64,000 bases of DNA from Steinernema hermaphroditum. Taxonomy: Eukaryota > Nematoda > Chromadorea > Rhabditida > Steinernematidae. Below the pieces are notes generated by a model, which was given only the letters and a program-made list of their open reading frames with translations, did not search any database and was not told where the DNA came from. Below, in pieces: positions 13,005-27,451 of the stretch (position 1 is the first letter of the stretch; each line of letters starts with the position of its first letter). The stretch is taken from positions 11,098,001 to 11,162,000 of the forward strand of contig CM059625.1 in the NCBI GenBank assembly GCA_030435675.1, read 5' to 3'. A program made the translations under genes and the position numbers.

Positions 13005-13981
13005 CTACTGCACGTCGTCGCCACACAGGTGTTCGTCGCAGAGAGGGATTCCGTGCTTGATCAGTTCACACGACAACTCGAACAAGTACTCTAGGCACTC
13101 TGTCCTAAAGCATGACAAACATGTTGACGGAAAGTGAACAGATTGAACCCACATTATTTTCGTCTTCTCCCACGTCGGGCCCCACACGAAGAGACCGTGA
13201 TTGCGAACGAGGACAGCTGGAGCTCCCTTGTGCTCAAGCAGGGTGTCAATGAGATCAGGCTGAAAGCAAAACTAGTAGTCCTTCTCGACAACTGATTGTT
13301 TTTCATCTGTAGTTCGTCAAAAACTCACCAGAAGCTGATCTTCGGTCGGTTTGTTTTCGATTATTGGAATCACTAGCCTGTCAGAATATGAATAAGCCTT
13401 CCATGTCAGAGGATTGAAAACGCCTTTTATCATTTCTTGGTGACTGATTTCGAAATTGCGCCCTTTCGTTAGGACTGTGATCACATTTGCCCATTTCGAA
13501 TGAGTGTGAATGACACAATGACTCCCAGCTAAAACGTTTCTCTTCGAATTACAGTTGATATGAAAAGTTCTCACCGACCGACAGTATTCAGAATGTGATT
13601 AAACAACGGCGTACAAGCGCTCTCCTTTATCTTTCCATTTGGTGGCCTTCTCACAAGTTCCAGTTTTTCGTTGTCGAAAACAAACAAGTCGCAACTGAAG
13701 CAATCGAACTTGAGGCTTCCTGATGCAAAACGTACCCACGCAGTCTTTCTTTTTGGACGGACGATGGTGAGTAATATATGAGATTATCTTGTTCGACGGC
13801 CATTCCTCCCGAGCTTCCCACCATCCATCCTTTGTGATAGAACTGATTCATGAGAGAAACAAATAATTCCGGAGTCATGATCTGCAATTCGGAAAAAGTC
13901 ATAAGCAAAACCCGCTGATAAACTTACAGCATTATCGATTTGACAGCTATTAGACTCACTTGCGGGAATTTCGGGATCCAT
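13005..13981 (-). CDS. mtnB: Methylthioribulose-1-phosphate dehydratase (class II aldolase fold)
   Basis: This enzyme of the methionine salvage pathway dehydrates 5-methylthioribulose 1-phosphate to the diketo compound in the cytosol. The start is the ATG at 13981 (MDPEIPASES...), directly after an acceptor-like TTGCAG that suits trans-splicing. Exons encode, in order, LFVSLMNQFYHKGWMVGSSG with the substrate-binding SGG; IYYSPSSVQKERL; SACTPLFNHILN; HCVIHTHSKWANV with the metal-binding HTH; ISHQEMIKGV with the catalytic Glu; RLVIPIIEN; and LVRNHGLFVWGPTWEKTKIM with the third metal His. The last exon gives TECLEYLFELSCELIKHG and stops at 13005. Introns are about 45-60 bases. All catalytic and metal residues expected for the family are present. 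The length (about 240 residues) is normal. Confidence 0.9.
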
Positions 13982-15014
13982 CTTCTGCAACGAGCAAAGA
14001 ACTATGTCATCAAATGGGAAAATATGAACGTTGGAGGATATCGGTAGCTGTGCGCTTGCAGACGATGATTTCTTTGTGCTGTGGAATTAGCACAACAGCG
14101 AACGAAAGACGCGATAAGCGCATCGATCGACGCCGGTATGGAGCCCGTCAACATCCATAGTAAAGGAAAGGGAATGTACTTTTAACTGCTAAGACCATCA
14201 GTGCACAAGATAAAGCAGTCTCATAAATGCATTCACTGCCTTTCAGAGAATTTGGTTAGAATTGTGCCAAGCCGGCCTGAAAATTTAACTACCAATGAAG
14301 AGAACAATGAAATCCAGAAAAGGAATTCAGAGGGCTCGTGTAAATAATGTTTTAGAACGTTCGTGAACTATGTTGTATTGAGGAGCAAGGAAACATCGGG
14401 ACAGTGAACAACCAAAATCAGGGGTAACAGCAGCCGCAATTTCTGAAAATAACCATTGTTGATTGAGATGTTTTCGCGTGTTCTATCCTATTTAAGAGTT
14501 TCGTTTTCAATCTTCGCAGTATTTGATTAAGAACCATCATGTCATTTTTGTGATATGTTTGTCACAGTTCACACAGACAATTGCTGGCCCTACTACTGCG
14601 ATGCGTTGGCAAACCACATCGCTGAGTGATTCTGTGATTTCGATACAACACTGACTCATCATTGTATAATTTGACTCTGTAAACCTGCTTGTCACGGAGC
14701 ATTTTTGAAATTACCAATCGGGTGCACCCGGTGATGCACGTTATACATGCATAGACACAAGCATTTTGTTTGTTAGGAGCCTTAGGTATATGTAACTTAG
14801 TACTACACTACATGAAACCCAGTACTTGTCAGGGCGTATCACTTCTCCGAGCGAGCAAATTGAAAGTCAAATGAGTCAGAGTCTACTCTCATGCATGCGC
14901 GCGATTTTTCCGGATAATATATGCAAATTCCTCGATGGCGCAGGCTAGCCTCTTTTCAAACGTTTCGAATTCGTCGCAGTCTGAACGCTCCTGTGCTTCG
15001 GTGGCGTAGCTGAC
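13982..15014. other. Divergent intergenic region
   Basis: About 1 kb separates the divergently transcribed dehydratase and antiporter genes and should contain both promoters. I see no convincing TATA box, repeat or RNA gene. Confidence 0.45.
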
Positions 15015-17378
15015 ATGGAGCGCTACGGTTTCAAAGACAACGCTTTAAACTTGCTCAGTAACCGTCAGGTCTGTTCTAGAACGCTTGTACCTCTTCCATG
15101 TATATTTTTCTGACAATTGCAGACTAATCTCATAGTGACAGGAGTGATCGCGATCGTTTCTATTTACATCACACTTGCCTCTCTTTTCAACAAAAATCTT
15201 ATTCATCCGCTAACAATTGAAAATGAAACCATTCCGATCCAAGCGAGCACTCCTGCAGCACTCGAAGAACAGAGTCTTTGGATGGCAGCTCAAGGATACA
15301 TGTATTCGGCCATGTCCCTCTTTATCCTCTGGCTTCTCGCGCTAACTGCTGGGAAGATCTTGGGTTTGCTGCATTTACCACCTCTCCTTGGTATTCCACA
15401 TTTCTGAGTATGAATATCATATTATGTTTAGGTATGCTTCTTGTCGGCATCGCGTTCCGAAACATTGACTTTCTTGATGGCCTTCTCAGCATAAATCCAT
15501 TCTGGGTTATGATTCTGCAAAAAGTTGCATTTGGACTTATCCTGGTTCGCTGTGGTGTTGGACTCGATCCCGTAGCTTTGCGAAAATCTTTCGTAAGAAG
15601 ATAGTTCCTTAGCAAGCACTAATGAGACTTTCAGTGCCTTTGTGGAACACTGGGAATCCTGTCTACCACCGCTGAAATGATTGCCATAGTGCTTGCGGCC
15701 TATTTCCTGTTCGAAGTTAATCTCAAATTAGCGATTCTCTTTGGGTTACCAAACATGTTTCTGTTAAAGTTTTACAAAAATGCTCTGTAGATTCATCCTA
15801 GCTGCCACGTCTCCAGCAGTCACTGTACCCACTATGATCGAAATTCAAAACAAGAAGTTAGGAATCGAGAAAGGAGTGCCGACGGTTGTCCTCGCTAGCG
15901 CCAGCATTGACAACCTCTACAGTATTACTGCTTTCAGTGTAGCAGCCGCCGTCATCTTCACCAGATCTGGTGTGCTACATCTCTTTTCCGCAGTTCTGTA
16001 CGAGACTATTTAGACGATATCTCATATACACTCGCTCGCACTCCAATCGAAATCGCAATGGGGGCTTTGTTAGGAATACTTTCGGGTAAAACGCAAAAGA
16101 ATGACTAATGCTGACTTCGGATTGTGTAGGCTTGCTCCTACGTCACTTCCCCTGTTTCGATATGCGCAACGTCCACTTCTACAGAGCCGCTCTTCTGAGC
16201 TTCGTTTCCCTTGCGTTCCTTTTCGGCACTCTAGCAATTCACTGCGATATTGCTGGCCCCATTGCCATTTTCTTCCTTTCCGTAGTAGCCGCAATTCGGT
16301 GGAAAATTGACAACACTAAAGCGGTTTGTTGTTTTTCGGATAGTCCGCATTATTTGCTTGTGTCATGTTTAGTCCGATCCAGAGGAGAAATTCTTCAAGC
16401 TTGCTTGGGAGCTCGTCTTTCTGCCATTCCTGTTTGCACTTATCGGTTTGGAATTCGTTTTTACTGAGGTACGCCTATATCATCGTCATCACCTCTTTCA
16501 TTTCATTCCATTCCAGCTTACATGGAGCATCATCTTGGTTGGACTGGCCATTATGTGCATAGGTAAGTCACGGCTATTCTACAGTAGTATGCCGAATCTA
16601 GGAATCGCGGTTCGCATCATCGCAGCCTTCATTATGGTTAGCTGCACCAATCTGAACATCAAAGAACAATTATTTGTTTCACTCTGCTATATCCCAAAAG
16701 CTACCGTACAGGTACTGTTCTTCCCTAAATTAAATTGATTTCACTGGAAAATTTAGGCCGCCCTTGCTCCTCTTGTGATTCAATACGGGGCGCACATTCT
16801 CGAATACGAGACCGATGCGAAGCTGATTGTCTCCACGTGTATCCTCAGCATTCTGCTGACTGCGCCCATCGGCCAACTGATAATTCAACTGCTCGCACCA
16901 TGCCTCCTCAGGTCCTCCCAAGTAAAGCCTGTTCCGGTGCTCAATTTTGACACAAGTTACATCGCCTCCAACAACGACAATCGTTTGCATGTAAGCCGAC
17001 TATAGTTCCTCAATAGCCTCCGATTCCCACCACCGTCGTTGTTTCTTTGCTCTTTACTCTCGTTACCGCTTTGCACCCCACAATGAGCTTATCTCTGTGT
17101 CTGTAAATAACATGACCATTTGTTAGCTTTATACAGCACTAATAAATATCAGCAAAGCTCTTGTGGACGTAAAGTACAATGGATTATTTTAGCTTCGCAT
17201 TGGTCCCCTCACACCAAATGGAAACGGTGCTCAGCCAGAGTCGATTCCGGCGCCGCTCACCTACAAAGAGATGAACGAGTCGTCGTATGAAGAGGAGCGG
17301 GACACGCGTCTTGAACAACTAAGAACGACGCTTCAGAAACGAACTTATCTCTACGAGCAACATGACAAGCGTTTCTGA
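15015..17378 (+). CDS. Na+/H+ antiporter, NHA/SLC9B family
   Basis: A polytopic CPA2-type cation/proton antiporter. The start is the ATG at 15015 (MERYGFKDN), spliced into a first membrane segment (LIVTGVIAIVSIYITLASLF). Later exons give MSLFILWLLALTAGKILGLL; MLLVGIAFRNIDFLDGLL, which resembles the NHA loop; VAFGLILVRCGVGLDP; and TAEMIAIVLAAYFLFEVNL. The signature FILAATSPAVTVPTMIEIQ is followed by GVPTVVLASASIDN with SITAFSV. Further helices run to about 16990, and a charged C-terminal tail (EQLRTTLQKRTYLYEQHD) stops at 17378. In NHA proteins the ion-binding helix carries two adjacent Asp residues; here the second is Asn (GAC AAC near 15907). Introns are about 45-70 bases apart from one longer one at about 17000-17195. 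An SLC9B1/2 orthologue is the best reading. Confidence 0.85.
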
Positions 17379-18211
17379 TCTGTCATTTCTTGGTATAGCC
17401 TTTCCGATCACAGCTCAGGTATATAAGGTGTTAACTTCTAAGAATTGCTTAGAAAACGTATATGAGAGTGGTGTCGCCATTTGTATGAAATTGTTCTTTG
17501 TATAAAACAAACGAACATGTTGCAAATATTTCCGATGTTTAATGTGTGCGAGTAAATAGGAATCGTTAGCCCGAACACAATGTTGATATCACTCCCAATG
17601 GTAACGATAACATCATGTACAGGCAATAGAATAAAGGAATTGTCAAGGTACGAGCCTTCAGCACTATCCAATTAGTCCAATTTTTGCACCCGACGAAGCG
17701 GGTCCGCGTTACTGGAGGACAGCACACAATTCCACCGCTTTATCAACGTTCACATGGAAGTACCGCTGTGAATTGTACTTATATCGCCGATGACGACGAA
17801 AGCTGAAGCTGAAGATCAGACACCTTTAAAATTTTTTGATCCATCTATCGGTGTCATAAGACTGTCGCTTTGTCGAAATTGCCTAAAAACAGGATAACCG
17901 TAAACCGATACAGTGATAAATAGGGTTGGTTAAACGGCAAATGAATGTGGTGCAAAAATGGACTTTTGCATGCAAAATTTACACACGTTGAGTAGCGTAC
18001 TCATGACAACTTTTTACTTCTATCTTATTGTAAATTTGGTTCGTTGCTACAATAATGGCGCCCCCTGTGCGATTCCCACGCCCATTTTGGGACATTTATC
18101 AGTGACTCTCTGTCTGATATATTGTTAAGAGATTATTTAACGTGATAACGAGAGCGCTGTGCTTTCACTTCAGTAGTTACTGGGTCACAAGTATCCGGCT
18201 TGTCCTCAAAT
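17379..18211. other. Intergenic, probable promoter of the peptide transporter
   Basis: No gene is seen. The region holds the antiporter 3' end and the upstream control region of the oligopeptide transporter. A short minus-strand frame at 17438-17671 has no recognisable content. Confidence 0.4.
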
Positions 18212-21200
18212 ATGCGGAAGTCCGTCGGCTCGTGTAACGGTTAGTTAAATTCTCGTAGTTCTATATGTTACTGTTTGAGTCATCTTGGCTAGCTAGGTGT
18301 TTAAAATTAGGTGTGCTAATGATTAGTGGGACTTAATGAGTACATTTTAGAGTCTTCGGAATGCGGCAGTCAGTATGGTCGACCAGCACCGAAGCAAGCG
18401 ACGAAGGAGTACAACACATGGCCTGAGATGATCAAGCACTGGCCCAAGACTACCTTCTGCATTGTGAGCAATGAGTTCTGCGAGCGTTTCTCCTACTACG
18501 GCATGCGAAGTAAGCATTTCACACTTTTACGACTAATAAAAGACACCGTAAAACGAAACATTCCGGCGCTTCCGAAACACATGGAAAGGCCCATAAAGTA
18601 GCAAATGTTGATAACTTCCTATCCTTATCAATGCTTCAATGGCGCGCAAAGCTCTTGAGTCGATTTGCGTTCAGCACTGGAAGGCAGTGAACCCCTTTCG
18701 CACACACGATTAATTTCGTTTATCAATTAATCCTTGCGAACGTTTCTCATTAACAATCACTTTGCGTTTCTAGTCTTCGTCCTTCAAACAGAAGCAAAAG
18801 TCAATTGTCGACTTACAGAGTCACAAACTGTAGTAAAGAGCGTGTTTAAAGTGTGGAAATTTGTATCGGAAAAACGTTCGGCGTAGACATGTTCTTACCC
18901 AACTTGTTTGAGAGTTAATACTCTTGGATAAACGGCTCATGTCGTGGAAGGCGTCATATAGAGCGAGAAGAAAAACATATATCACACTCTCATCCGGCTT
19001 CGATAGCAGAGGCGGCATAAGGGTCAAAGTTTATGAGAGCGTCGAAGACGCGAAAATGGATTCGGGTGGAGATTCCGCCACGCCTTCACAACCTGATGAT
19101 TGAAAATTTTAATCCGCCATGGCAAATTCCACCTAACTTAAAATGGCAATAATTAACAAATAATGTAATTTGGTACTCAGAGAATACGCAAAGGAACTGA
19201 TACATGAGACAGGGAGCACTATGAAGAGAATGAATAGATGCTGACATAATGAATGCGCTTCTCTTTTTAGCTGTATTGACTCTTTACGTTGCAAACATTC
19301 TTCGAATGAACGACCAGGACTCTACGGTATTCTTCAACGCGTTTACTGTGTTGTGCTACTTCACTCCCATTCTTGGATCAATCATTGCTGACGGATACAT
19401 CGGAAAATTCTGGTACCTGACAGACGTGGTTGCTAACCGAACGATGTAACTTCTTTAGGACTATCTTTTCTGTGTCTATACTGTACGCAGCAGGACAAAT
19501 TATGTTGGCTATTGCTGCAATGCAGCCACTTAAATCGGCACTCCACCCGTACGTTAAATTATGAAGCACACAAACACGAAAAGAGTTTCAGAGGTCTAGA
19601 TATTGCTGGACTTGCCATCATCGGCTTCGGTACTGGAGGTATCAAACCTTGTGTGTCGGCGTTTGGTGGAGATCAATTTGAATTGGGACAGGTTCGATCA
19701 CTGCTGCATTTAATTACTGAATTTGGATGTTTAGAACCGCATGATTTCGCTTTATTTTTCCGTGTTTTACTTTTCCATCAACGCCGGAAGTATGATTTCC
19801 ACTTTCGTCAGTCCCATGTTCCGAGGTAGCAATGATGTTGATGTCCTTTTGTAACGTGTCTTGTTTAGCTCAACCGTGTATGGGTGAAGACAGTTGTTAT
19901 CCACTTGCTTTTGGCATTCCCGCCATTCTGATGGTTGTATCTTGCAGTAAGTCCAGTATTTTTCAGCCATTTTCTTAAAATGATTTGTAGTTGTGTTCAT
20001 GGCCGGAAGTTGGTGGTACAAGAAGCCTCCTCCCACGGAGAACGTCGTCGCCGAGGTCTCAAAAACGATTGGTGTAAGTGTAGCTTTATTAACTTGTCAC
20101 AGGCAATAATGGCGAATTTAAGTCAGATTAAAACCATCTGATTCGTTCATAATATGCGTTGTAAATACCACCTTTTCAGAGAGCTCTCGTAAACAAGGTG
20201 AAAGGTGGACAGAAAAGGGATCACTGGCTAGAGTGCTATCTAAATACGCACAGATGCGAGTCCGATGCGAAATGTCAAGCCCTTCGAGCACGGAAAGGTC
20301 GGGATGATGTGTGCCATAAGGGAATTTTGACTCGATGGTTAGGCTATAGTAACGTTACCTTTGCAGAAGCAATTTATCGAAGACGTCAAGTCACTCCTTC
20401 GTGTCCTCATCATGTACCTTCCCGTTCCTGTGTTTTGGGCACTATATGATCAGCAAGGTTCCGTCTGGCTTTTCCAATCCCTGCAAATGGACTGCCAAGT
20501 CGGCACGTATCTTCTTCTTCCCGATCAGATGCAAACTGTGAACGCCGTGCTCATCCTTGTTTTTATTCCAATTTTCCAGGTATTCAACACTTAACGCATT
20601 CGCCAAGCATATATTTTCAGATTATTGTCTACCCTATTTTTTCGAAGATCTGCAATGTCACGTAAGTCCTATGTTCTCGTAGCAGCGTTCTTAATTATTC
20701 TCCTTAGACCTCTACGCAAGATGGTTGTCGGAGGCTTCATCGCCGCCCTCGCTTTTGTCATTTCTGGCTTGGTTCAGCTGAGTATCAACGTAACGGTTTT
20801 CTGTTTATATTGCAACGCTCGAACAACCGTTTTTAGAAAACACTTCCAAACATCCCGGAACCTGGCCACACGAATCTTGCCTTTGTGAACACACTTAGCG
20901 GCTGCAATGTAACAATTCACTCCCTTCAAAACAACGCAAACTACACTCTTCCTGCCGGAGGTTACATGATGGACGACAATTGGAGTGATATTAAGCAAAC
21001 ATTCAAACTGAAGGCAACGAAAGCAACATTCAACCTCGATTATGTTGGAAGTACATGCCCTGCTGGACTCGATAAGACAATCACTGCTGATTTGACGGGT
21101 AAAAAAATCCAGTACGTCACTCTCACGGCGAACGGTTATTACCTGCGGACCGTTAACACAGAGAAGCCTAAGGAAGGAAATGGAGAATTCAAATTCAGGT

Positions 21201-22188
21201 TGTGTCCAAGGTTGGCTAACATCTTCATGCTATCTTCACGTTTCAGTATGAACATTGCCACAAATAAGCCCTACGGCTGGAACATGGCTCTGTGTCGTCG
21301 TGACCCACACGGAAAGTCGACCAAGTGCGATTCCACGAAGCCTTCAGACTTTGTTTACTGGGAGCACTACGATGGACAGAATTACGACATCGACAGCGAG
21401 AACACCACCATTCTTCACGGTGGTAAGCCGAGTGGTCTGAATGCTACTGGCTACGCTTACAAGTCCGTTCGACCTGGAAAGTAAGTTGATCGGCAAAATC
21501 TTCTGGACACTAATGGACATTTACAGATGGGAGTTGTTCTATCTTCATAATGTGCCCAGAGACATTAACCGCGATACTCAAGCTGCCGACACCACTTCAA
21601 CAAACGTCACATTTGAAATCGAGAGACAAGGCGGCGTTTACATCATGACGCTCACCGGAGATGTGCAAAAGGTAGCGCGATAGCTAAGCTATCTCAAGTA
21701 TTCTTAATTCTAGCCCAATTTCGAAATATATCAACCTGTGCCTGACAACACCGTGAATATCCTTTGGCAGCTACCGCAGATTACCGTTATCACAATTGCC
21801 GAGATTCTCTTCTCCATCACCGGTTACGACTTTTCGTATTCCCAGGTATACGATATCCACCTTGAATTCTTAACAAACCATGAACACATAGGCTGCGCCA
21901 TCAATGAAGTCCCTTGTACAAGCATTATGGCTTTTGACCACTGCTGTCGGCGACTCGATCATTCTCATTGTAGCAGCTGCAAACCTTTTCGAAAACATGG
22001 CCACTGAATTTTTTGTTTACGCCGCTCTGATGGCCGGTGTTATCATAATTTTCATGTTTATGTGCATCTTCTATTATGAGTACCACAACTACACAGACGC
22101 AGAAGAAGAAGAGGATGATTACTACCCATCGGCCATAGACAACGAAGGATACGTCGACACAGAGAAACCGGCGAAATACGACTTCTAA
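18212..22188 (+). CDS. H+-coupled oligopeptide transporter (SLC15/PEPT, POT family)
   Basis: Imports di- and tripeptides with protons across the plasma membrane, in nematodes mainly in the gut. The start is the ATG at 18212 (MRKSVGSCN), whose exon splices to ESSECGSQYGRPAPKQ. Family motifs in order: FCERFSYYGMR before the first long intron (about 18510-19270); VLTLYVANILRM; LGSIIADGYIGKFW (PTR2 signature 1); GLAIIGFGTGGIKPCVSAFG; an exon with FSVFYFSINAGS (PTR2 signature 2); PCMGEDSCYPLAFGIPA; and VKSLLRVLIMYLPVPVFWAL with DQQGSVW. A large extracellular loop (about 20870-21690) follows. The final helices give TVITIAEILFSITGYDFSYSQ and FFVYAALMAGVIIIFMFM. An acidic tail with EEEEDDYYPS ends at 22188. 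The extracellular loop between the ninth and tenth helices is a hallmark of animal PEPT proteins. Internal short exons were not all joined base by base. Confidence 0.92.
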
Positions 22189-22522
22189 CCAAACATCACA
22201 TTCAAAATGCGGGACTTATGCCCATTTAATAGCTGTACATACTGATAAAAAGCGTAATCAAACTGAACATGGCCGTCCCCCGACCCAAACTAGCAACAGA
22301 GTGTTTAGCAAAGAGAACTCCCTATTTCCGAAGAACACAACCTTAGCGTCTTTTGACATTAAAACATCCTGTTGACTACGGCTGTCCAAATATAGCACTA
22401 AATAGCCAATTACATTCAGTTCCTGCTGAAAACATGATAGCCGATTTTAGCGCGGAGCGTAAATCAAACCACACGTGGAGTAATTGACATGAAAGTCCTT
22501 ATTATATGTACAGGAGCAAATC

Positions 22523-23260
22523 TTATTCACAAATTCCGCTACGCGCAATGCAGGTTTTCGCATCTTCTTCCTTGGTGACAATCAGCATCTGATTTCCTTT
22601 CGATAAATGTTGCTTCGCAAAAGTAGCGAAATGATCAATTCTGGAGGGCGAAGGCAATTTTGAATCCAGATTGTAGTAGGAAGCGTTGACTTTTATCACA
22701 GAAAACTAGAATAAATGGAGGAAACTGATTAGAACTGAGTGACAACCGTGATACTAACCCAATGCCGCCCGCGAATGAATGGAATGTAACCGTCGGAAGG
22801 CACGTTGAAAATGTACGCAACCACTACGTCGTCGTTAATACAGTCAAGAGGCCTGAAAGGCATAATGAACGTCATCAGCAAAAAAATCGGCACTACACGC
22901 AAACTGGCAACAAAATATTTAGAAATTAAAAGCAACCACTTACAGTCTAGAATCGAACCAAGTGACGCACAAATTCCGGGACTGAAGCGCAGCCATCATG
23001 ACGTTTACATCGTAGTTTCCAAGGCCTAGCATGGAACGATGAGCATTGAACCAATGACTTTCATCCAACCTGCGAATAAATATGATTATTCAAATGTCAA
23101 AATATGGCAAAATGTAAACATACGCCAAACAAATATCATCCAAATCGGCTTTCGAAAACTCCTGCCGTTGGAACATGTTGTTCAGCGCGTGCAGTAAACA
23201 CATCTGCTTTCTTTGCTTCTCATGATACCTCGGAGAATCCTCGATCCTTTCATCGCTCAT
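22523..23260 (-). CDS. Josephin-domain deubiquitinase (JOSD1/2-like)
   Basis: A small cysteine protease that removes ubiquitin. The start is the ATG at 23260 (MSDERIEDSPRYHEKQRKQM), just after a TTTCAG acceptor. The Josephin motif YHEKQRKQMCLLHALNNMF holds the catalytic Cys and the upstream Gln of the oxyanion hole. Later exons give HRSMLGLGNYDVNVMMAALQ; DDVVVAYIFNVPS; GRHWVSITVV with the catalytic His; and SYYNLDSKLPSPSRI with the third catalytic position. The C-terminus CIARSGICE stops at 22523. The whole protein (about 180 residues) is just the Josephin domain, like JOSD1/2 and unlike ataxin-3, which carries extra ubiquitin-interacting motifs. It is convergent with the transporter, about 330 bases apart. 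Confidence 0.9.
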
Positions 23261-26200
23261 AGTAAATGCGGATTTCCTGAAAGAACACTCCCGTCATTAA
23301 CAAGCACAACACGGGCCCAAATGATATAAGATATCAACAAGAAAAAGAACGAATCATGTTCGCGGCGTGAAAAGTGCGTACATTTCTGCTGAAGTTCTCT
23401 TTCCGGCGCAGCACATGTCAATCCTTCCAAAGATTGGAAATTTCATACGTTCAGAACCATTTAGTGCTGCAACGTATGTTAAAACAACGAAAAAGGCAGG
23501 TGTTGCCGCTCACTGGTCTCTGTCAGGTATCTGTTTAATTCAAACTGCGGCCGGTCGTACTAAAATTATGCACAGCCAAATGCACAGCTTGTTTTTGTTT
23601 GGACGATAAAATGTCAACGCAGAGTTAAAGCGGGACATCCGGAATGGGATACAAAGGGCAAGCTGCCTGGTAAACTAACATATACTCCACTCGTTCACAT
23701 GCTCCACTCCAATGATGCACGGATTCGTTCATTTCCAGAAATCCTTGAAAATTTTCTCGAGCGAAATCCGCTTGGACTTGATCGCAGACAGCTTGCGTCA
23801 CGGAAAAATAAATAAACCATCGAATTTCGACTACAGCCTGCTAACAGATAATTTCCCATTGCATAAGATACATAAAAACGTTGCAAGTAAATTTACGAAC
23901 CAGAGAAATGTCGCTGAGCACCTCTCAAAACATCGAATAACATCGCGTTATTGCAGACAGCGGCAGTATGCGCCTCCTTTTCATGTCCGACTTAAGGGAA
24001 CCTATATAGTGCGAGCTCCCATTTCATCTGTATGTGCGCTTATCATCTTGTCATTCGGTAAATGCGCAGTAGAAATGTTTGTTTTGAGTTAAGGACTCCC
24101 AAGAGTAAGAATTCGAGGCGATGTGCGAGTCTAATTGCCTGAGTCGTTGTTTTCCTCAGCTCTTAAAGTGATTTTCTCACGATTTTTCTCGCTTTTCTGC
24201 CGGTCGGGTTTGGATGCAATTTCGACCTTCTAGCCCCCAATTTACTGACTCAAATTGACAACGGCGTGCCGGCGCGGCCGTCTTCTGAGACAAGTGATTA
24301 CGTAGCAATGCTGTGATTATTGAGCTAATCAGTAAGCAAAGCGTATAGGTTCAAGATTGCCGTTGAATGAGTGATTAAAACGAATAGACGCCTGCTTCTA
24401 AATGTTTCCCTCGGTCTATGCATGTTCGTGTGTACATTCGCTGCCAGGCCACGCCCACCGAAGCTGGATCTCTATTAGTATGCTCGGTGCCCGTATTCCG
24501 TCTGATCGAGGATGAAGCTGAATACCGACCAGAAGCGACCTTCCATTTTTGCCGATGCGCATTACTCGTTCACGGTTGGTTTCCTTATTTTTATTAGTAT
24601 ACTCTTCACTCAACTGCTCTTCGCACTAGATGAGCTATTAACTGGCTCCTTATCACCTCAATTTTTCTTTGTCTTCATATCCTCTCAACGTAAGAGTGAG
24701 AATTGCGGAAATTTGATTCTCCTGCAGTCGTTCTATTTTGCGCAACTTCAGAAACACAAGCCTTAAAAGGCTATGGGTGAGCAAAGTGCTTATCTCAACA
24801 TCTATGCGAATTGGTGATTTGTTGTTGCCAGAACAGGCGCAATGGATATTTTTAGGTTAGGGCTTTTATGACGAGGTGAAGACGGTGAGCTCGGCTCTCA
24901 AGAGTCTATAACTCCTACCGACATGTTTTTGCGCTAACAACAGCCTGAAGTTTTACGCTTCTTGTTCGAACGGCTCGAACAAACGGCTTTGACAAGGAGA
25001 AGATTCCATTTGTTCGTTGTGAATTATTCACCTAGTGCATTCAAACAAGTATTGTCCTCGAAATGTGACGAAAGAGCAATTACCCACGCGCAATGCTTAA
25101 GCCCAAAGGTTTTCTGGGAAAACAGTGTAAAATGATGTGAGTAACGAAATCTTTGGAGAAACGAAATCTTTTGAGGATTGAGGAGATGCTGGGTAGAATG
25201 CTTTACTCATCTCGTCACATGTCTTCGTCTGCATTCTCGTCAGCGCCCATTTCCCTTCGCTTGAAGCCGCGTCCGCAGCAATCTCTTATGATAAAAGCGC
25301 GCCCAAATCAATTTGGACGATTTTTGTTCGCGCATTGTGATTCAAGTTCTTCAAGCTGTGCGCGAAAAAGGATGTCGAGAGTCATTTGACATTCTGTTCT
25401 CTGTTTGTCGTTAGCGACATCCCAGAAAGCCTCCTCACTTTTTCGTCGTGGTTGAGACACTCGCGTCTCTCGCTCACGCCCTTTTCGTCCGCTCTCGTCC
25501 ATAATCCAAAACAACTGCGTGTCGACAATTAGCTGCCAGATTTAACGTTCAGCAGCCAGTTTCCGGATGCTTTAACGCACACAAAACAGCCATAATTTGT
25601 TGTCCAGTTCACCATGCTCAAGCAGTCGAGTCCGAAACTTTGCAATGAGGAGATTTAATTGACACCCAGCATACTTCACCGCTCCGCCAATTTGGAAAGG
25701 TTCAACAGCGGACATGTCTGCGGGTGTGGAAATTTGGAAAGCTTTGCATCAAGTAGGGATCCAGTTACTGTGAAGTAAAATGAAGTACAATATCACAACG
25801 CACATTGGGAACATTTTGGGATCATAAATTAACGGTGGATGGATACTGGTTAATGGTGGATACATCAGCGTGTAATTCATTTGGTGCGCCTCTGTTGGAA
25901 ATATCAAATCAAGGGCACAGGCAATCTTATTAACTCGATGAGAAAATTCTATATTATTTTGCCTGAGGGAAAGAAATCGCATAACATTTCCAGGGATTGC
26001 GGTAATAAGCAGGCTTCTAATTAACGGAAAAGCATGATTCAGAACGTTTTCTCGCATTATGTTCAGCGAATGTAGCCGATAATTCACATAAGGTACTCAG
26101 AGGGACTGAAATTTCAGACAAATAGCAACCTCGGATGAGATGAGCACCGTAATCCAATTTTTCTTCAAGCATACTTATCTCTAATTGGTGCTCCTTGCAG

Positions 26201-26531
26201 ACACTCTAAAACGAATTACCATAAGTGCTTCAAAATGAATTTATCTTACGTTATCCAATACATGCTCGATATGTATTTGCATCAATATTTTCAAGATTTG
26301 GGCTCAGTTCTACATCGATTAATAAATTTCATATTATTTACTCTCCGAACTTTCATCCGTTGAAATCGGCCAAACCAATACAATTACTGATTCGGTCTAT
26401 TTGACAATTCGTGAACATTCCGAATGATTTCGTCAGCCAAAGAACAAACACATGTTCTGAAATTTGTGAATGTACTTAGTCCGTTTTCTGTCCTTTAGAG
26501 TCGCAAGAAAATTGAGTTTATCTTTGTCGTC
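23261..26531. other. Intergenic, no supported gene
   Basis: About 3.3 kb with scattered short frames (for example 23712-24092 + and 25749-26087 -). None has a domain, a signal peptide or a coherent intron pattern. I see no repeat array or RNA gene. It should include the Rab and Josephin promoters. Confidence 0.45.
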
Positions 26532-27451
<920 letters not shown>

